Of a stretch of DNA of 14,854 nucleotides, positions 1 to 6,290 are shown one piece after another. The DNA comes from Bacteroidales bacterium. GTDB taxonomy: Bacteria; Bacteroidota; Bacteroidia; Bacteroidales; Paludibacteraceae. Below the pieces are notes generated by a model. That model was not told the DNA's origin. It saw nothing but the letters and a program-made list of their open reading frames with translations, and searched no databases. The stretch is from contig CAAFXN010000051.1 in the NCBI GenBank assembly GCA_900766775.1, positions 1 to 14,854 on the forward strand, read 5' to 3'. The translations under genes and the position numbers were made by a program. Position 1 is the stretch's first letter. Each line of letters starts with the position of its first letter.

Positions 1-42
1 AGTGGCAGGATAAATGCCGAAAGTGGCAGGATAAATGCCAAA
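1..42 (+). repeat. 21-bp in-frame tandem repeat, two copies
   Basis: Positions 1-21 and 22-42 are identical except for the first base of the last codon (GAA versus AAA). The unit encodes SGRINA followed by E or K. It may continue upstream of the window. Its length is a multiple of three, so copy-number changes would keep the reading frame. Confidence 0.85.
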
Positions 43-258
43 ACTGTACACCTAACAAAAAATGAAGAAAAAATTCTAAATATTATAACTAAAGAAGAAG
101 GGCTCTCTGTGATAAATCTTCAAATAAAAACGGAATTAGCAGAGCGAACAATTTTTCGCCATATAGCTTCTCTAACTCAGAAGCATCTTATTGAACGCAG
201 AGGCTCCAAGAAAACAGGTGGCTATTGGCTGGTCGATTCTCCTCATATAGCGAAATAA
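1..258 (+). CDS. C-terminal fragment of a winged-helix protein (5' end outside window)
   Basis: Frame 1 is open from the first base to a TAA at 256-258, giving 85 residues with no start in the window, so this is the 3' end of a longer gene. The fragment begins with two copies of a seven-residue unit (SGRINAE, SGRINAK). From about residue 19 it reads as a winged helix-turn-helix: LTKNEEKILNIITKEEG, a second helix, a recognition-like helix (ERTIFRHIASLTQKHLIERRG), then a wing ending GGYWLV. Short Gly/Asn repeats ahead of such a terminal domain recall AlbA_2/RecG-like putative ATP-binding transcriptional regulators of Bacteroidota, but without the N-terminus that assignment is weak. The DNA is AT-rich compared with the next gene. 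It ends 31 bp before the aminotransferase start, with no terminator or promoter visible between them. Confidence 0.6.
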   Translation, partial: SGRINAESGRINAKTVHLTKNEEKILNIITKEEGLSVINLQIKTELAERTIFRHIASLTQKHLIERRGSKKTGGYWLVDSPHIAK

Positions 259-289
259 TAATCAATTGTAAAAACCAAATAAAATCAAT

Positions 290-1594
290 ATGACCGAACG
301 AAAGATGATTTATCTCTGTCTGGCGCATATGTCGGACAAGGGATGGGAACAGAAGTATGTCAAAGAGGCATTCGATACCAACTGGGTGGTACCCCTTGGA
401 CCTAACGTGAATGGGTTTGAGGAAGACTTGAAAGCGTTTGTCAATCAGAGGGTTGCTTTGTCGGCAAACGGTGAGTTGCAAACCTTGTCGCCGCTTAACA
501 AAGAGGTGGTGGCGCTGTCTGCCGGTACGGCAGCGGTACATCTTGGCTTGCTCGCTTGCGGAGTAGGGCAGGGTGATGAGGTGTGTGTGCAGTCGTTCAC
601 GTTCTGCGCATCGTCTCACCCAATCACTTACCTCGGGGCGACACCCGTCTTCATCGACTCCGAGCCCACGACGTGGAACATGGACCCCGACCTGCTGGAG
701 AAGGCGATTCTCGACCGCAAAGAGAAGACCGGCAAATATCCCAAAGCCATTGTCCCCGTGGCGCTCTATGGCATGCCCTACAACTGCGACCGTATCATGG
801 CGATTGCCGACAAATACGGCATTCCCGTGGTGGAAGACGCGGCGGAGGGCTTCGGCTCGCGCTACAAAGGGCAGGTGCTCGGCACCTTCGGACGCTATGG
901 TGTGCTGTCCTTCAACGGCAACAAGATGATTACCACCTCCGGCGGCGGTGCCTTGGTGTGCGACAATGCCGAGTTGAAGAACAAAATCCTTTGGTATGCT
1001 ACCCAAGCCCGCGAGGCGTATCCCTACTATCAGCACGAGGCGATTGGCTACAACTACCGCATGTCGAATATCTGCGCCGGCATTGGTCGCGGGCAGATGA
1101 AAATCGTGGACGAGCACATTGCCCATCACAAGCACGTGCAGAGGATGTATGAGGAACTGCTCCGCGATGTAGAAGGCGTTACGGTGCACAGTGCGCCTTC
1201 GCCGGACTACGATTCCAACTATTGGCTCTGCACCATCTGCCTTGACCCCGCCTTGCGCATACAGGGGCAGGAGAATGCTTACAAAGAGGTGATTACCTCC
1301 GCCGTAGGCGGGGCTGCCGGTGTGATTCATGCCGTGGATAGTGCGACAACCGACTGCCAGCCCAACGACAATGTGGAGGCATTGCGTCTCTTCATGTTGG
1401 ACAAGAAAGTGGAAGCCCGCCCGGTGTGGAAGCCCATGCACAAACAGCCCGTCTATCGCAATGCCCCCGCGTATGTGAACGGTGTGAGCGAGAGTATCTT
1501 CAAGGTGGGCATGTGTCTGCCTGCCGGTCCCTATGTGTCGGACGATGATATTCGCTACATCGTGGATTGTATCAAGGAGGCGATAGTGAGATAA
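290..1594 (+). CDS. DegT/DnrJ/EryC1/StrS family PLP-dependent aminotransferase
   Basis: A 434-residue sugar aminotransferase of the type that forms amino sugars for surface polysaccharide or glycan synthesis; the exact sugar nucleotide cannot be told from sequence. Family landmarks are the LSAGTAAVHLGL cofactor-phosphate loop (about 77-88), the VEDAAEGFGS segment with D183, which would contact the PLP ring nitrogen, and SFNGNKMITTSGGG with K212 as the likely Schiff-base lysine. The C-terminus carries EARPVWKPMHKQPVY, usual in this family. Two segments lengthen it: residues about 55-75, before the SAGT loop, and about 332-368, between LDPALR and the EARPVW motif. ATG 290 gives MTERKM; ATG 305 (MIYLCLAHMS) is an in-frame alternative that starts where many homologues seem to. 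No polysaccharide neighbours are visible, so the gene looks isolated. The family call is firm; the substrate is unknown. Confidence 0.93.
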   Translation: MTERKMIYLCLAHMSDKGWEQKYVKEAFDTNWVVPLGPNVNGFEEDLKAFVNQRVALSANGELQTLSPLNKEVVALSAGTAAVHLGLLACGVGQGDEVCVQSFTFCASSHPITYLGATPVFIDSEPTTWNMDPDLLEKAILDRKEKTGKYPKAIVPVALYGMPYNCDRIMAIADKYGIPVVEDAAEGFGSRYKGQVLGTFGRYGVLSFNGNKMITTSGGGALVCDNAELKNKILWYATQAREAYPYYQHEAIGYNYRMSNICAGIGRGQMKIVDEHIAHHKHVQRMYEELLRDVEGVTVHSAPSPDYDSNYWLCTICLDPALRIQGQENAYKEVITSAVGGAAGVIHAVDSATTDCQPNDNVEALRLFMLDKKVEARPVWKPMHKQPVYRNAPAYVNGVSESIFKVGMCLPAGPYVSDDDIRYIVDCIKEAIVR

Positions 1595-1605
1595 GTGTGC
1601 AGGGC

Positions 1606-1693
1606 GACCTGCGGCTGACCTGATGCCGACCTGCGGGAGACCTGCGGTAATGTTCCGATAGACCCGCGATAGACTCGCGATAGACCCGCGAAA
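1606..1693. repeat. 11-bp-period intergenic array, eight units
   Basis: Units begin at 1606, 1617, 1628, 1639, 1650, 1661, 1672 and 1683, exactly 11 bp apart. Most match GAC(C/T)(C/T)GCGnTA-like 11-mers, for example GACCCGCGATA at 1661; the unit at 1650 is the variant ATGTTCCGATA. The array fills the space between the aminotransferase stop and the terminator hairpin. Related arrays lie at 13192-13268 and, more divergent, at 6900-6954. No start codon or conserved protein is associated with it. Confidence 0.85.
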
Positions 1694-1705
1694 AATAAAA
1701 AGAAT

Positions 1706-1734
1706 CTGCCTGACAATTCAGTGTTGTCAGGCAG
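1706..1734 (-). terminator. Rho-independent terminator of the mce-mmd operon
   Basis: A perfect 11-bp stem (1706-1716 with 1724-1734, CTGCCTGACAA) encloses a 7-nt loop. Read on the minus strand it is followed by a T-rich run (from 1705 down to about 1691), so it should end transcription leaving mmdB. On the plus strand the downstream sequence is not T-rich, so it probably works poorly for the aminotransferase gene. Confidence 0.85.
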
Positions 1735-1775
1735 GTCCTTTGATGTGGAGATGTTTCCACTATGTTGCAGTGGGC

Positions 1776-2954
1776 TTATCCCAGCATGGTGAGCAGTACT
1801 CCGGCTGCTACGGCAGAGCCGATGACACCGGCTACGTTCGGACCCATGGCGTGCATGAGGAGGAAGTTGCTCGGGTCGGCTTTCTGACCTTCCGCTTGGC
1901 TCACGCGGGCTGCCATCGGCACGGCACTCACGCCGGCAGAACCAATCAGCGGGTTCATCTTCTCTTTGGTGAAGAGGTTCATCAACTTAACCAGCAGCAC
2001 ACCGCCTGCGCTACCCATACCAAAGGCGATGATACCCATGGCGAGGATAAGCAGTGTCTTCACATTCAGGAAAGTAGCACCTGTAGCCGTTGCGCCAACC
2101 GATAGACCGAGGAAGATGACCACGATGTTCATCAACTCGTTTTGTGCAGTCTTGCTCAGGCGGTCAACCACGCCGCACTCCTTCATCAGGTTACCCAACA
2201 TCAAGCAGCCAATCAGCGGCGCTGCGTCTGGCAATACCAATGCCACTACGGCGGTGATAATCACGGGGAAGACAATCTTCTCTGTCTTGCTCACCGAGCG
2301 GAGTTGCTTCATCTTGATTTTGCGCTCTTTCTCGGTGGTCAGCAGTCGCATGATGGGCGGCTGAATCACCGGTACCAATGCCATGTACGAGTATGCCGCG
2401 ATGGCGATGGGACCCAGCAAGTGGGGAGCCAATTTCGAGGTAAGGAAGATACTCGTAGGACCGTCAGCACCGCCGATGATACCGATAGAACCTGCCTCTG
2501 CAGGGGTGAAGAACGCCGATGCGCAGAGGAAAGTGATGAAGATACCAATCTGGGCAGCAGCGCCGAGGATGAGCGATTTCGGGTTGGCTATCAGCGGACC
2601 AAAGTCGGTCATCGCACCTACGCCGATGAATATCAAGCAAGGATATACACCCGTCTTCACACCAATATAGAGCACATCCAGCAGACCTGCTTCTTTCAAG
2701 ATAGCACCGTAACTGTGGTATGCAGGGTCGTTTGCGTCAAGGAAGCGTGTCCACAACTCCGGGTGGTACATCTCTGCACCCGGGAGGTTGGTCAGCAACA
2801 TTCCGAACGCAATAGGGAGCAACAGCAGCGGTTCGTACTGCTTCTTAATTGCCAAGAAGAGGAGGAAGAACGATACAAACAGCATCACCAACTGACGCCA
2901 GTCCATATTCATAAATCCCATCTCTTGGAAGAACCGTAACAAATCTTCAAGCAT
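1776..2954 (-). CDS. mmdB: Na+-translocating methylmalonyl-CoA decarboxylase, beta subunit
   Basis: This 392-residue polytopic membrane protein belongs to the OadB/GcdB/MmdB family, which decarboxylates carboxybiotin and couples it to Na+ export. It has a hydrophobic N-terminus (about 21-58) and the family signature GIIGGADGPTSIFLTSKLAP, whose aspartate (D164 here) matches the essential Na+/proton-coupling Asp203 of Klebsiella OadB. It continues with AIAAYSYMALVPVIQPPIMRLL and a C-terminal HAMGPNVAGVIGSAVAAG block. The length is normal for the family, which is conserved across substrates; the methylmalonyl-CoA assignment comes from the epimerase and carboxyltransferase in the same operon. It is the last gene of the operon, 28 bp after a four-helix-bundle gene that separates it from the biotin carrier, and its terminator follows 42 bp beyond the stop. 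Confidence 0.95.
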   Translation of the reverse strand: MLEDLLRFFQEMGFMNMDWRQLVMLFVSFFLLFLAIKKQYEPLLLLPIAFGMLLTNLPGAEMYHPELWTRFLDANDPAYHSYGAILKEAGLLDVLYIGVKTGVYPCLIFIGVGAMTDFGPLIANPKSLILGAAAQIGIFITFLCASAFFTPAEAGSIGIIGGADGPTSIFLTSKLAPHLLGPIAIAAYSYMALVPVIQPPIMRLLTTEKERKIKMKQLRSVSKTEKIVFPVIITAVVALVLPDAAPLIGCLMLGNLMKECGVVDRLSKTAQNELMNIVVIFLGLSVGATATGATFLNVKTLLILAMGIIAFGMGSAGGVLLVKLMNLFTKEKMNPLIGSAGVSAVPMAARVSQAEGQKADPSNFLLMHAMGPNVAGVIGSAVAAGVLLTMLG

Positions 2955-2979
2955 AGTTTTCTTTGTTTATCACGTTGTG

Positions 2980-3024
2980 TTGTCAGTTCCTGTTGGTCAT
3001 GTTATGTTTGTCAGTTCCTGTTGG
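2980..3024 (-). repeat. 17-bp direct repeat spanning a stop codon
   Basis: A 17-bp sequence occurs identically at 2980-2996 and 3008-3024, 28 bp apart; the remainder of the 28-bp unit is only partly conserved. The upstream copy (minus strand) lies inside the four-helix-bundle coding region. The downstream copy carries that gene's stop because 28 is not a multiple of three and the reading frame shifts. Confidence 0.85.
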
Positions 3025-3390
3025 CTTTGCATTGGATTGTAACACATTGACTAATGCATTAATCTTAAAATCAATATCAGTACAAAGTTCTCTAAGATTT
3101 CTGCACTCTATCTGTGATAAATAACCCAAATCTTCTGCCAAGTATAACAAACTTTTTGTTTCATTACACGAGCCTAATGATATCCCCAAAAAATGAATAA
3201 ACATAGCATTAGTTTGGCTGTGCTTGTTTCTTCCAAACCCTTCTGCTATATTGCTCATAATGGATACTGAAGCCCTTTGTATTTGATCACGAAAACCATA
3301 GTCCCGATTGTTTTGAAGGAGTAAATATATAGATTTGGTTAGTTCTCTTGACCTTTGCCAAATCACTAATTCTTCAAAACTATTAATCAT
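2983..3390 (-). CDS. Four-helix-bundle protein (23S rRNA intervening-sequence protein family)
   Basis: This 135-residue protein matches the TIGR02436/S23-like four-helix-bundle family: an N-terminal FEELVIWQRSRELTKSIY helix, the hallmark RASVSIMSNIAEGFGR turn (about 41-56), then helices through SLGSCNETKSLLYLAEDLGYL and a final helix near 103-121. The molecular function is not established; founding members are encoded inside 23S rRNA intervening sequences and are thought to bind RNA or act as structural adaptors. It belongs to a different subfamily from the two genes at 8774 and 10467. It separates the biotin carrier and beta-subunit genes, which work as one complex, and reads in the operon direction. 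It is AT-richer than its neighbours, which suggests insertion. The last dozen residues (about TGTDKHNMTNRN) come from a duplicated repeat, so the tail is probably not functional. Confidence 0.9.
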   Translation of the reverse strand: MINSFEELVIWQRSRELTKSIYLLLQNNRDYGFRDQIQRASVSIMSNIAEGFGRNKHSQTNAMFIHFLGISLGSCNETKSLLYLAEDLGYLSQIECRNLRELCTDIDFKINALVNVLQSNAKPTGTDKHNMTNRN

Positions 3391-3428
3391 AATAATAGAC
3401 TATAAGTTTATTAAATAAAAACTAACTT

Positions 3429-3512
3429 AACATGCAATGCCAAACATGGAATGCTTAACATGAAATGAAAAACATGCAATGCCTAACATGCAATGACCAA
3501 CATGAAATGTTA
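3429..3512 (-). repeat. Six 14-bp tandem units between the biotin carrier and four-helix-bundle genes
   Basis: On the plus strand, six consecutive 14-mers start at 3429, 3443, 3457, 3471, 3485 and 3499. Each reads AACATG(C/G/A)AATG followed by three variable bases. The last unit contains the stop codon of the biotin carrier gene (3510-3512, minus strand). The array lies in the transcribed interior of the operon. Confidence 0.9.
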
Positions 3513-4277
3513 TGCAATTACCACCAGGAGGTCGTCCTGCATTACGTTTTGTCCTGCGGTTACGGCGATTTTCGATACAGTACCGTCGCACTCTGCCATG
3601 ATGGCGTTCTCCATCTTCATGCTCTCTAATGTGAGCAGCGTGTCGCCTTTCTTCACGGCTTGTCCCTCGCTTACCAGCACTTTGATAACCGAGCCGGGTA
3701 GGGGAGAGGTAATCTTTGTCCCTCCGGCGGGAGCGGCTGCGGGTGCTGCCTTCGGTGCAGGTGCAGGAGCGGGCTCTGCCTTGGGTGCTGCGGGAGCAGG
3801 CTTGGGAGCCTCGGCGGCAGGAGCAGGAGCCGCTGCAGCAGCCACCTCTATCTCCACGAGTTTGTCGTCCTGCATCACGTTCTGACCGGGCTGCACAAGT
3901 ACGTTCTTCACCTTGCCGGTTACCTCGGAGGCAATCACGTTCTCCATCTTCATGCTCTCCATAGTGAGGAGGGTATCGCCTTTCTTAATCTCCTGACCGG
4001 CTTGTACCATCACCTTCACGATGCTGCCGGGCAGCGGCGATTTCACTACCGTAGTACCTGCGGAAGCGGGCGCAGCGACGGGCTTAGCTGTCGATGCAGC
4101 AGCACCCGCAGCGGCGGGACGCGGAGCCACTACAGGCTTCTTCTTGACGGTCTCTTGTTTCTCAATCTCTACTTGGAAAACGGTACCGTTCACCGTTACC
4201 TCGCATACATTGGGTTCTATCTCGTTGACGGTCGTGTCGTAGGGTTGACCGGCAATCGTAAACTTAAATGTTTTCAT
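3510..4277 (-). CDS. mmdC: Biotin carrier subunit with two tandem biotinyl domains
   Basis: This 255-residue protein carries carboxybiotin between the carboxyltransferase (mmdA) and the membrane subunit (mmdB). The N-terminus (1-42, MKTFKFTIAGQPYDTTVNEI) resembles that of Bacteroidales decarboxylase biotin carriers. An Ala/Pro-rich linker leads to a first biotinyl domain (about 77-144) with ESMKMEN and biotinyl-lysine K110. A second low-complexity Ala/Pro linker (145-187) leads to a second domain (188-255) with ESMKMEN and K221. Both domains keep SPLPGS, KKGDTLLT and GQNVMQDD, so both look competent for biotinylation. The family normally has one domain and about 120-170 residues, so the second looks like an internal duplication. 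The start lies 6 bp after the OadG-like stop, suggesting coupled expression. The symbol follows the Veillonella scheme. Confidence 0.93.
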   Translation of the reverse strand: MKTFKFTIAGQPYDTTVNEIEPNVCEVTVNGTVFQVEIEKQETVKKKPVVAPRPAAAGAAASTAKPVAAPASAGTTVVKSPLPGSIVKVMVQAGQEIKKGDTLLTMESMKMENVIASEVTGKVKNVLVQPGQNVMQDDKLVEIEVAAAAAPAPAAEAPKPAPAAPKAEPAPAPAPKAAPAAAPAGGTKITSPLPGSVIKVLVSEGQAVKKGDTLLTLESMKMENAIMAECDGTVSKIAVTAGQNVMQDDLLVVIA

Positions 4278-4283
4278 TGTGGT

Positions 4284-4658
4284 TTATCTATGTAAGTTAT
4301 TCATGCCGTACATCTTGTTGTTCCATTGTGTACGGTGGGGTTGGATAGTGATTTTGGTGTCTTCTTCGTCGTGCACGCCGTTGTAGTAGAGGTGCAGCGC
4401 GAGCGCGATAGCGGCGGTGGCATCACCCGTGAGGACGATGCGGTCCTCACGCTGTTTGTGCACCACCGACTCAGTTTGCTCTTCGTTGGCAGCCTCTTTC
4501 TTCACAGCCTTCACGCGCGGGCGCATAATCTTACCCATTAGTTTCATCACGTAGATGAATACAAAGAGCAGGAGCAGCACCATGCCGAAGCCGACACCCG
4601 TGATGAACCAGGTTTGACCGGTTATGCCCACTTGTTGGGTTACTTCAAGCAATAACAT
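4284..4658 (-). CDS. OadG-like small membrane subunit of the decarboxylase
   Basis: This 124-residue protein fits the OadG/gamma (MmdD-like) family that holds Na+-pumping decarboxylases together at the membrane. It has a single N-terminal membrane span (about 17-40, WFITGVGFGMVLLLLFVFIYVM), a basic stretch just inside (KIMRPRVKAVKK), an acidic and polar cytoplasmic linker, and a C-terminal segment IALALHLYYN followed by TQWNNKMYGMNN, the tail seen in Bacteroidales members. Its place between mmdA and the biotin carrier supports the call. Sequence conservation in this family is low, so the evidence is mainly topology, tail motif and context. The start is ATG 4658, preceded by an AT-rich repeated leader. 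Confidence 0.85.
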   Translation of the reverse strand: MLLLEVTQQVGITGQTWFITGVGFGMVLLLLFVFIYVMKLMGKIMRPRVKAVKKEAANEEQTESVVHKQREDRIVLTGDATAAIALALHLYYNGVHDEEDTKITIQPHRTQWNNKMYGMNNLHR

Positions 4659-4703
4659 AGCTGAATTTACGAATTACGATTTACAAATTACGATTTACAA
4701 AGG
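4659..4703 (-). repeat. AT-rich repeated leader upstream of the OadG-like gene
   Basis: The gap between mmdA and the OadG-like gene consists of alternating TTTACGAATTACG and TTTACAAATTACG words (plus strand), running into the last codons and stop of mmdA. A 19-bp stretch at 4665-4683 is identical, in the same orientation, to 14806-14824 in the glutamate dehydrogenase leader. Confidence 0.8.
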
Positions 4704-6251
4704 AATGTTCGAGTGCTTCTTCAGCGGGTTGGTCAGGCGCTTGGTCTGCAGGTTCTCGAAGGCACGGATGATGCGCTTGCGCGTGTTGCGCGGCTCAATG
4801 ATGTCATCGATATATCCGCGGTTGGCTGCCTGATAGGGGCTGGCAAAGAGTTCTTTGTATTCCTCCTCTTTCTCCGCAATAAATTTCTTCTTTTCTTCGG
4901 GGTCTTCGATGGCTTTGATCGCTTTGGCTTGGAGCACGCCTACTGCACCGCTGGCACCCATCACGGCAATCTCCGCGTTAGGCCATGCGTAGCATACATC
5001 GCCGCGCAACTGCTTGCAACTCATCACGATATGGCTACCGCCGTACGACTTGCGGATAGTTACGGTAACCTTGGGCACCGTAGCCTCACCGAAGGCGAAC
5101 ATCAGTTTTGCTCCGTGGTCGATGATACCTGCGTACTCTTGACCTGTACCGCAGAGGAAGCCCGGTACGTCCACTAGGGTGAGAATCTGGATGTTGAAAG
5201 CATCGCAGAAACGCACGAAGCGAGCGGCTTTGCGGCTGGCATCGCAGTCGAGCACACCGGCAATCCAGTTAGGCTGGTTGGCGATGATACCCGTGGAGCG
5301 ACCATTGAAGCGGGCGAAACCGCAGATGATGTTCTTCGCATAGTCTTTCTGCACCTCCATGAAGTCGCCATTGTCCACGATGGTGTAGATGATATCCTTC
5401 ATGTCGTAAGGCTTGTTGGGGTCGGAGGGCACTACCTCATTCAGACTCTCCTCCACGCGCATGGGGTCGTCGGTGCACTTCATCAGCGGTGCCTCCTCCA
5501 TGTTGTTCTGCGGGATGAATGAGATGAGACGGCGCACTTCTGCCAGCGCCTCTTCCTCGGTAGCGGCTACGAAGTGGGTAACACCCGACTTGGTTGCGTG
5601 CACCTTCGCACCACCCAGTTGCTCTACGGTAACGTCCTCACCGGTAACGGATTTAACCACCTTCGGACCCGTGATGAACATATAGGAGTTCTGCTCGGTC
5701 ATCATGATAAAGTCGGTCAGCGCGGGGCTATATACGGCACCACCGGCGCAGGGACCGAAGATAACGCTGATTTGGGGCACAACGCCGCTGGCGAGGATGT
5801 TACGCTCGAAAATCTCGGCATAACCTGCCAATGCGCAAGCGCCTTCCTGAATACGTGCGCCGCCCGAGTCGTTCAAACCGATGATAGGAGCACCGAGTTT
5901 AACGGCTTGGTCCATCACGTTGCAAATCTTCTGTGCCATGGTCTCGCTCAAAGAGCCGCCGATGACGGTGGCATCCTGTGCGAAAACAAAAACGAGACGG
6001 CCGTCGATAGTACCCGAACCTACGGCAACGCCGTCGCCCAAGAATACTTTCTTCTCCATCCCGAAGTCGTGGCAACGATGGGTAAGGAACATGTTTACTT
6101 CCTCAAACGACCCCTCGTCAAGGAGCATGTTGATACGCTCGCGGGCGGTATAACTGCCCTTGGCGTGGTGTTTCTCTACTGCTGCTTCCCCGCCGCCGGC
6201 TGCTGCCTTCACGCGGTTGTCAATCAGTTTCTGCAATTTAGTCTGGTCCAT
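4695..6251 (-). CDS. mmdA: Methylmalonyl-CoA decarboxylase carboxyltransferase (alpha) subunit
   Basis: This 518-residue enzyme transfers the carboxyl group from methylmalonyl-CoA to biotin on the carrier subunit. It has the two crotonase-like halves of acyl-CoA carboxyltransferases. The N-terminal half shows GSYTARERINMLLDEGSFEE (32-51), the first oxyanion region GLNDSGGARIQEG (125-137) and GPCAGGAVYSPALTDF (166-181). The C-terminal half shows LVDVPGFLCGTGQEYAGIIDHGAK (359-382), RKSYGGSHIVM (400-410) and WPNAEIAVMGASGAVGVL (423-440). Length is normal. It could in principle be a propionyl-CoA carboxylase beta subunit, but there is no biotin carboxylase gene and the operon carries membrane beta and OadG-like subunits, so the Na+-pumping decarboxylase is preferred. 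It starts 37 bp after the epimerase stop, behind an AT-rich leader repeat. Confidence 0.96.
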   Translation of the reverse strand: MDQTKLQKLIDNRVKAAAGGGEAAVEKHHAKGSYTARERINMLLDEGSFEEVNMFLTHRCHDFGMEKKVFLGDGVAVGSGTIDGRLVFVFAQDATVIGGSLSETMAQKICNVMDQAVKLGAPIIGLNDSGGARIQEGACALAGYAEIFERNILASGVVPQISVIFGPCAGGAVYSPALTDFIMMTEQNSYMFITGPKVVKSVTGEDVTVEQLGGAKVHATKSGVTHFVAATEEEALAEVRRLISFIPQNNMEEAPLMKCTDDPMRVEESLNEVVPSDPNKPYDMKDIIYTIVDNGDFMEVQKDYAKNIICGFARFNGRSTGIIANQPNWIAGVLDCDASRKAARFVRFCDAFNIQILTLVDVPGFLCGTGQEYAGIIDHGAKLMFAFGEATVPKVTVTIRKSYGGSHIVMSCKQLRGDVCYAWPNAEIAVMGASGAVGVLQAKAIKAIEDPEEKKKFIAEKEEEYKELFASPYQAANRGYIDDIIEPRNTRKRIIRAFENLQTKRLTNPLKKHSNIPL

Positions 6252-6290
6252 TTTCTATTTGACAATTTGACAATTTACAATTTGGCAATT
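6252..6290 (-). repeat. AT-rich leader repeat upstream of mmdA
   Basis: On the plus strand, near-identical 7-8-bp words TTTGACAA, TTTGACAA, TTTACAA and TTTGGCAA follow one another from 6258 to 6288. In the coding direction the start codon is preceded directly by TTGTCAAATAGAAA, almost the same 14 nt that precede the starts at 10467 and 10928. No Shine-Dalgarno sequence is present. Confidence 0.8.

Noticed and set aside
188..1441. A 417-codon minus-strand open frame opposite the aminotransferase
   Set aside because: It is antisense to a well-supported enzyme gene, with no recognisable domain or promoter.
4695..6251. Propionyl-CoA carboxylase beta subunit
   Set aside because: There is no biotin carboxylase subunit, and the operon encodes Na+-pump beta and OadG-like subunits.
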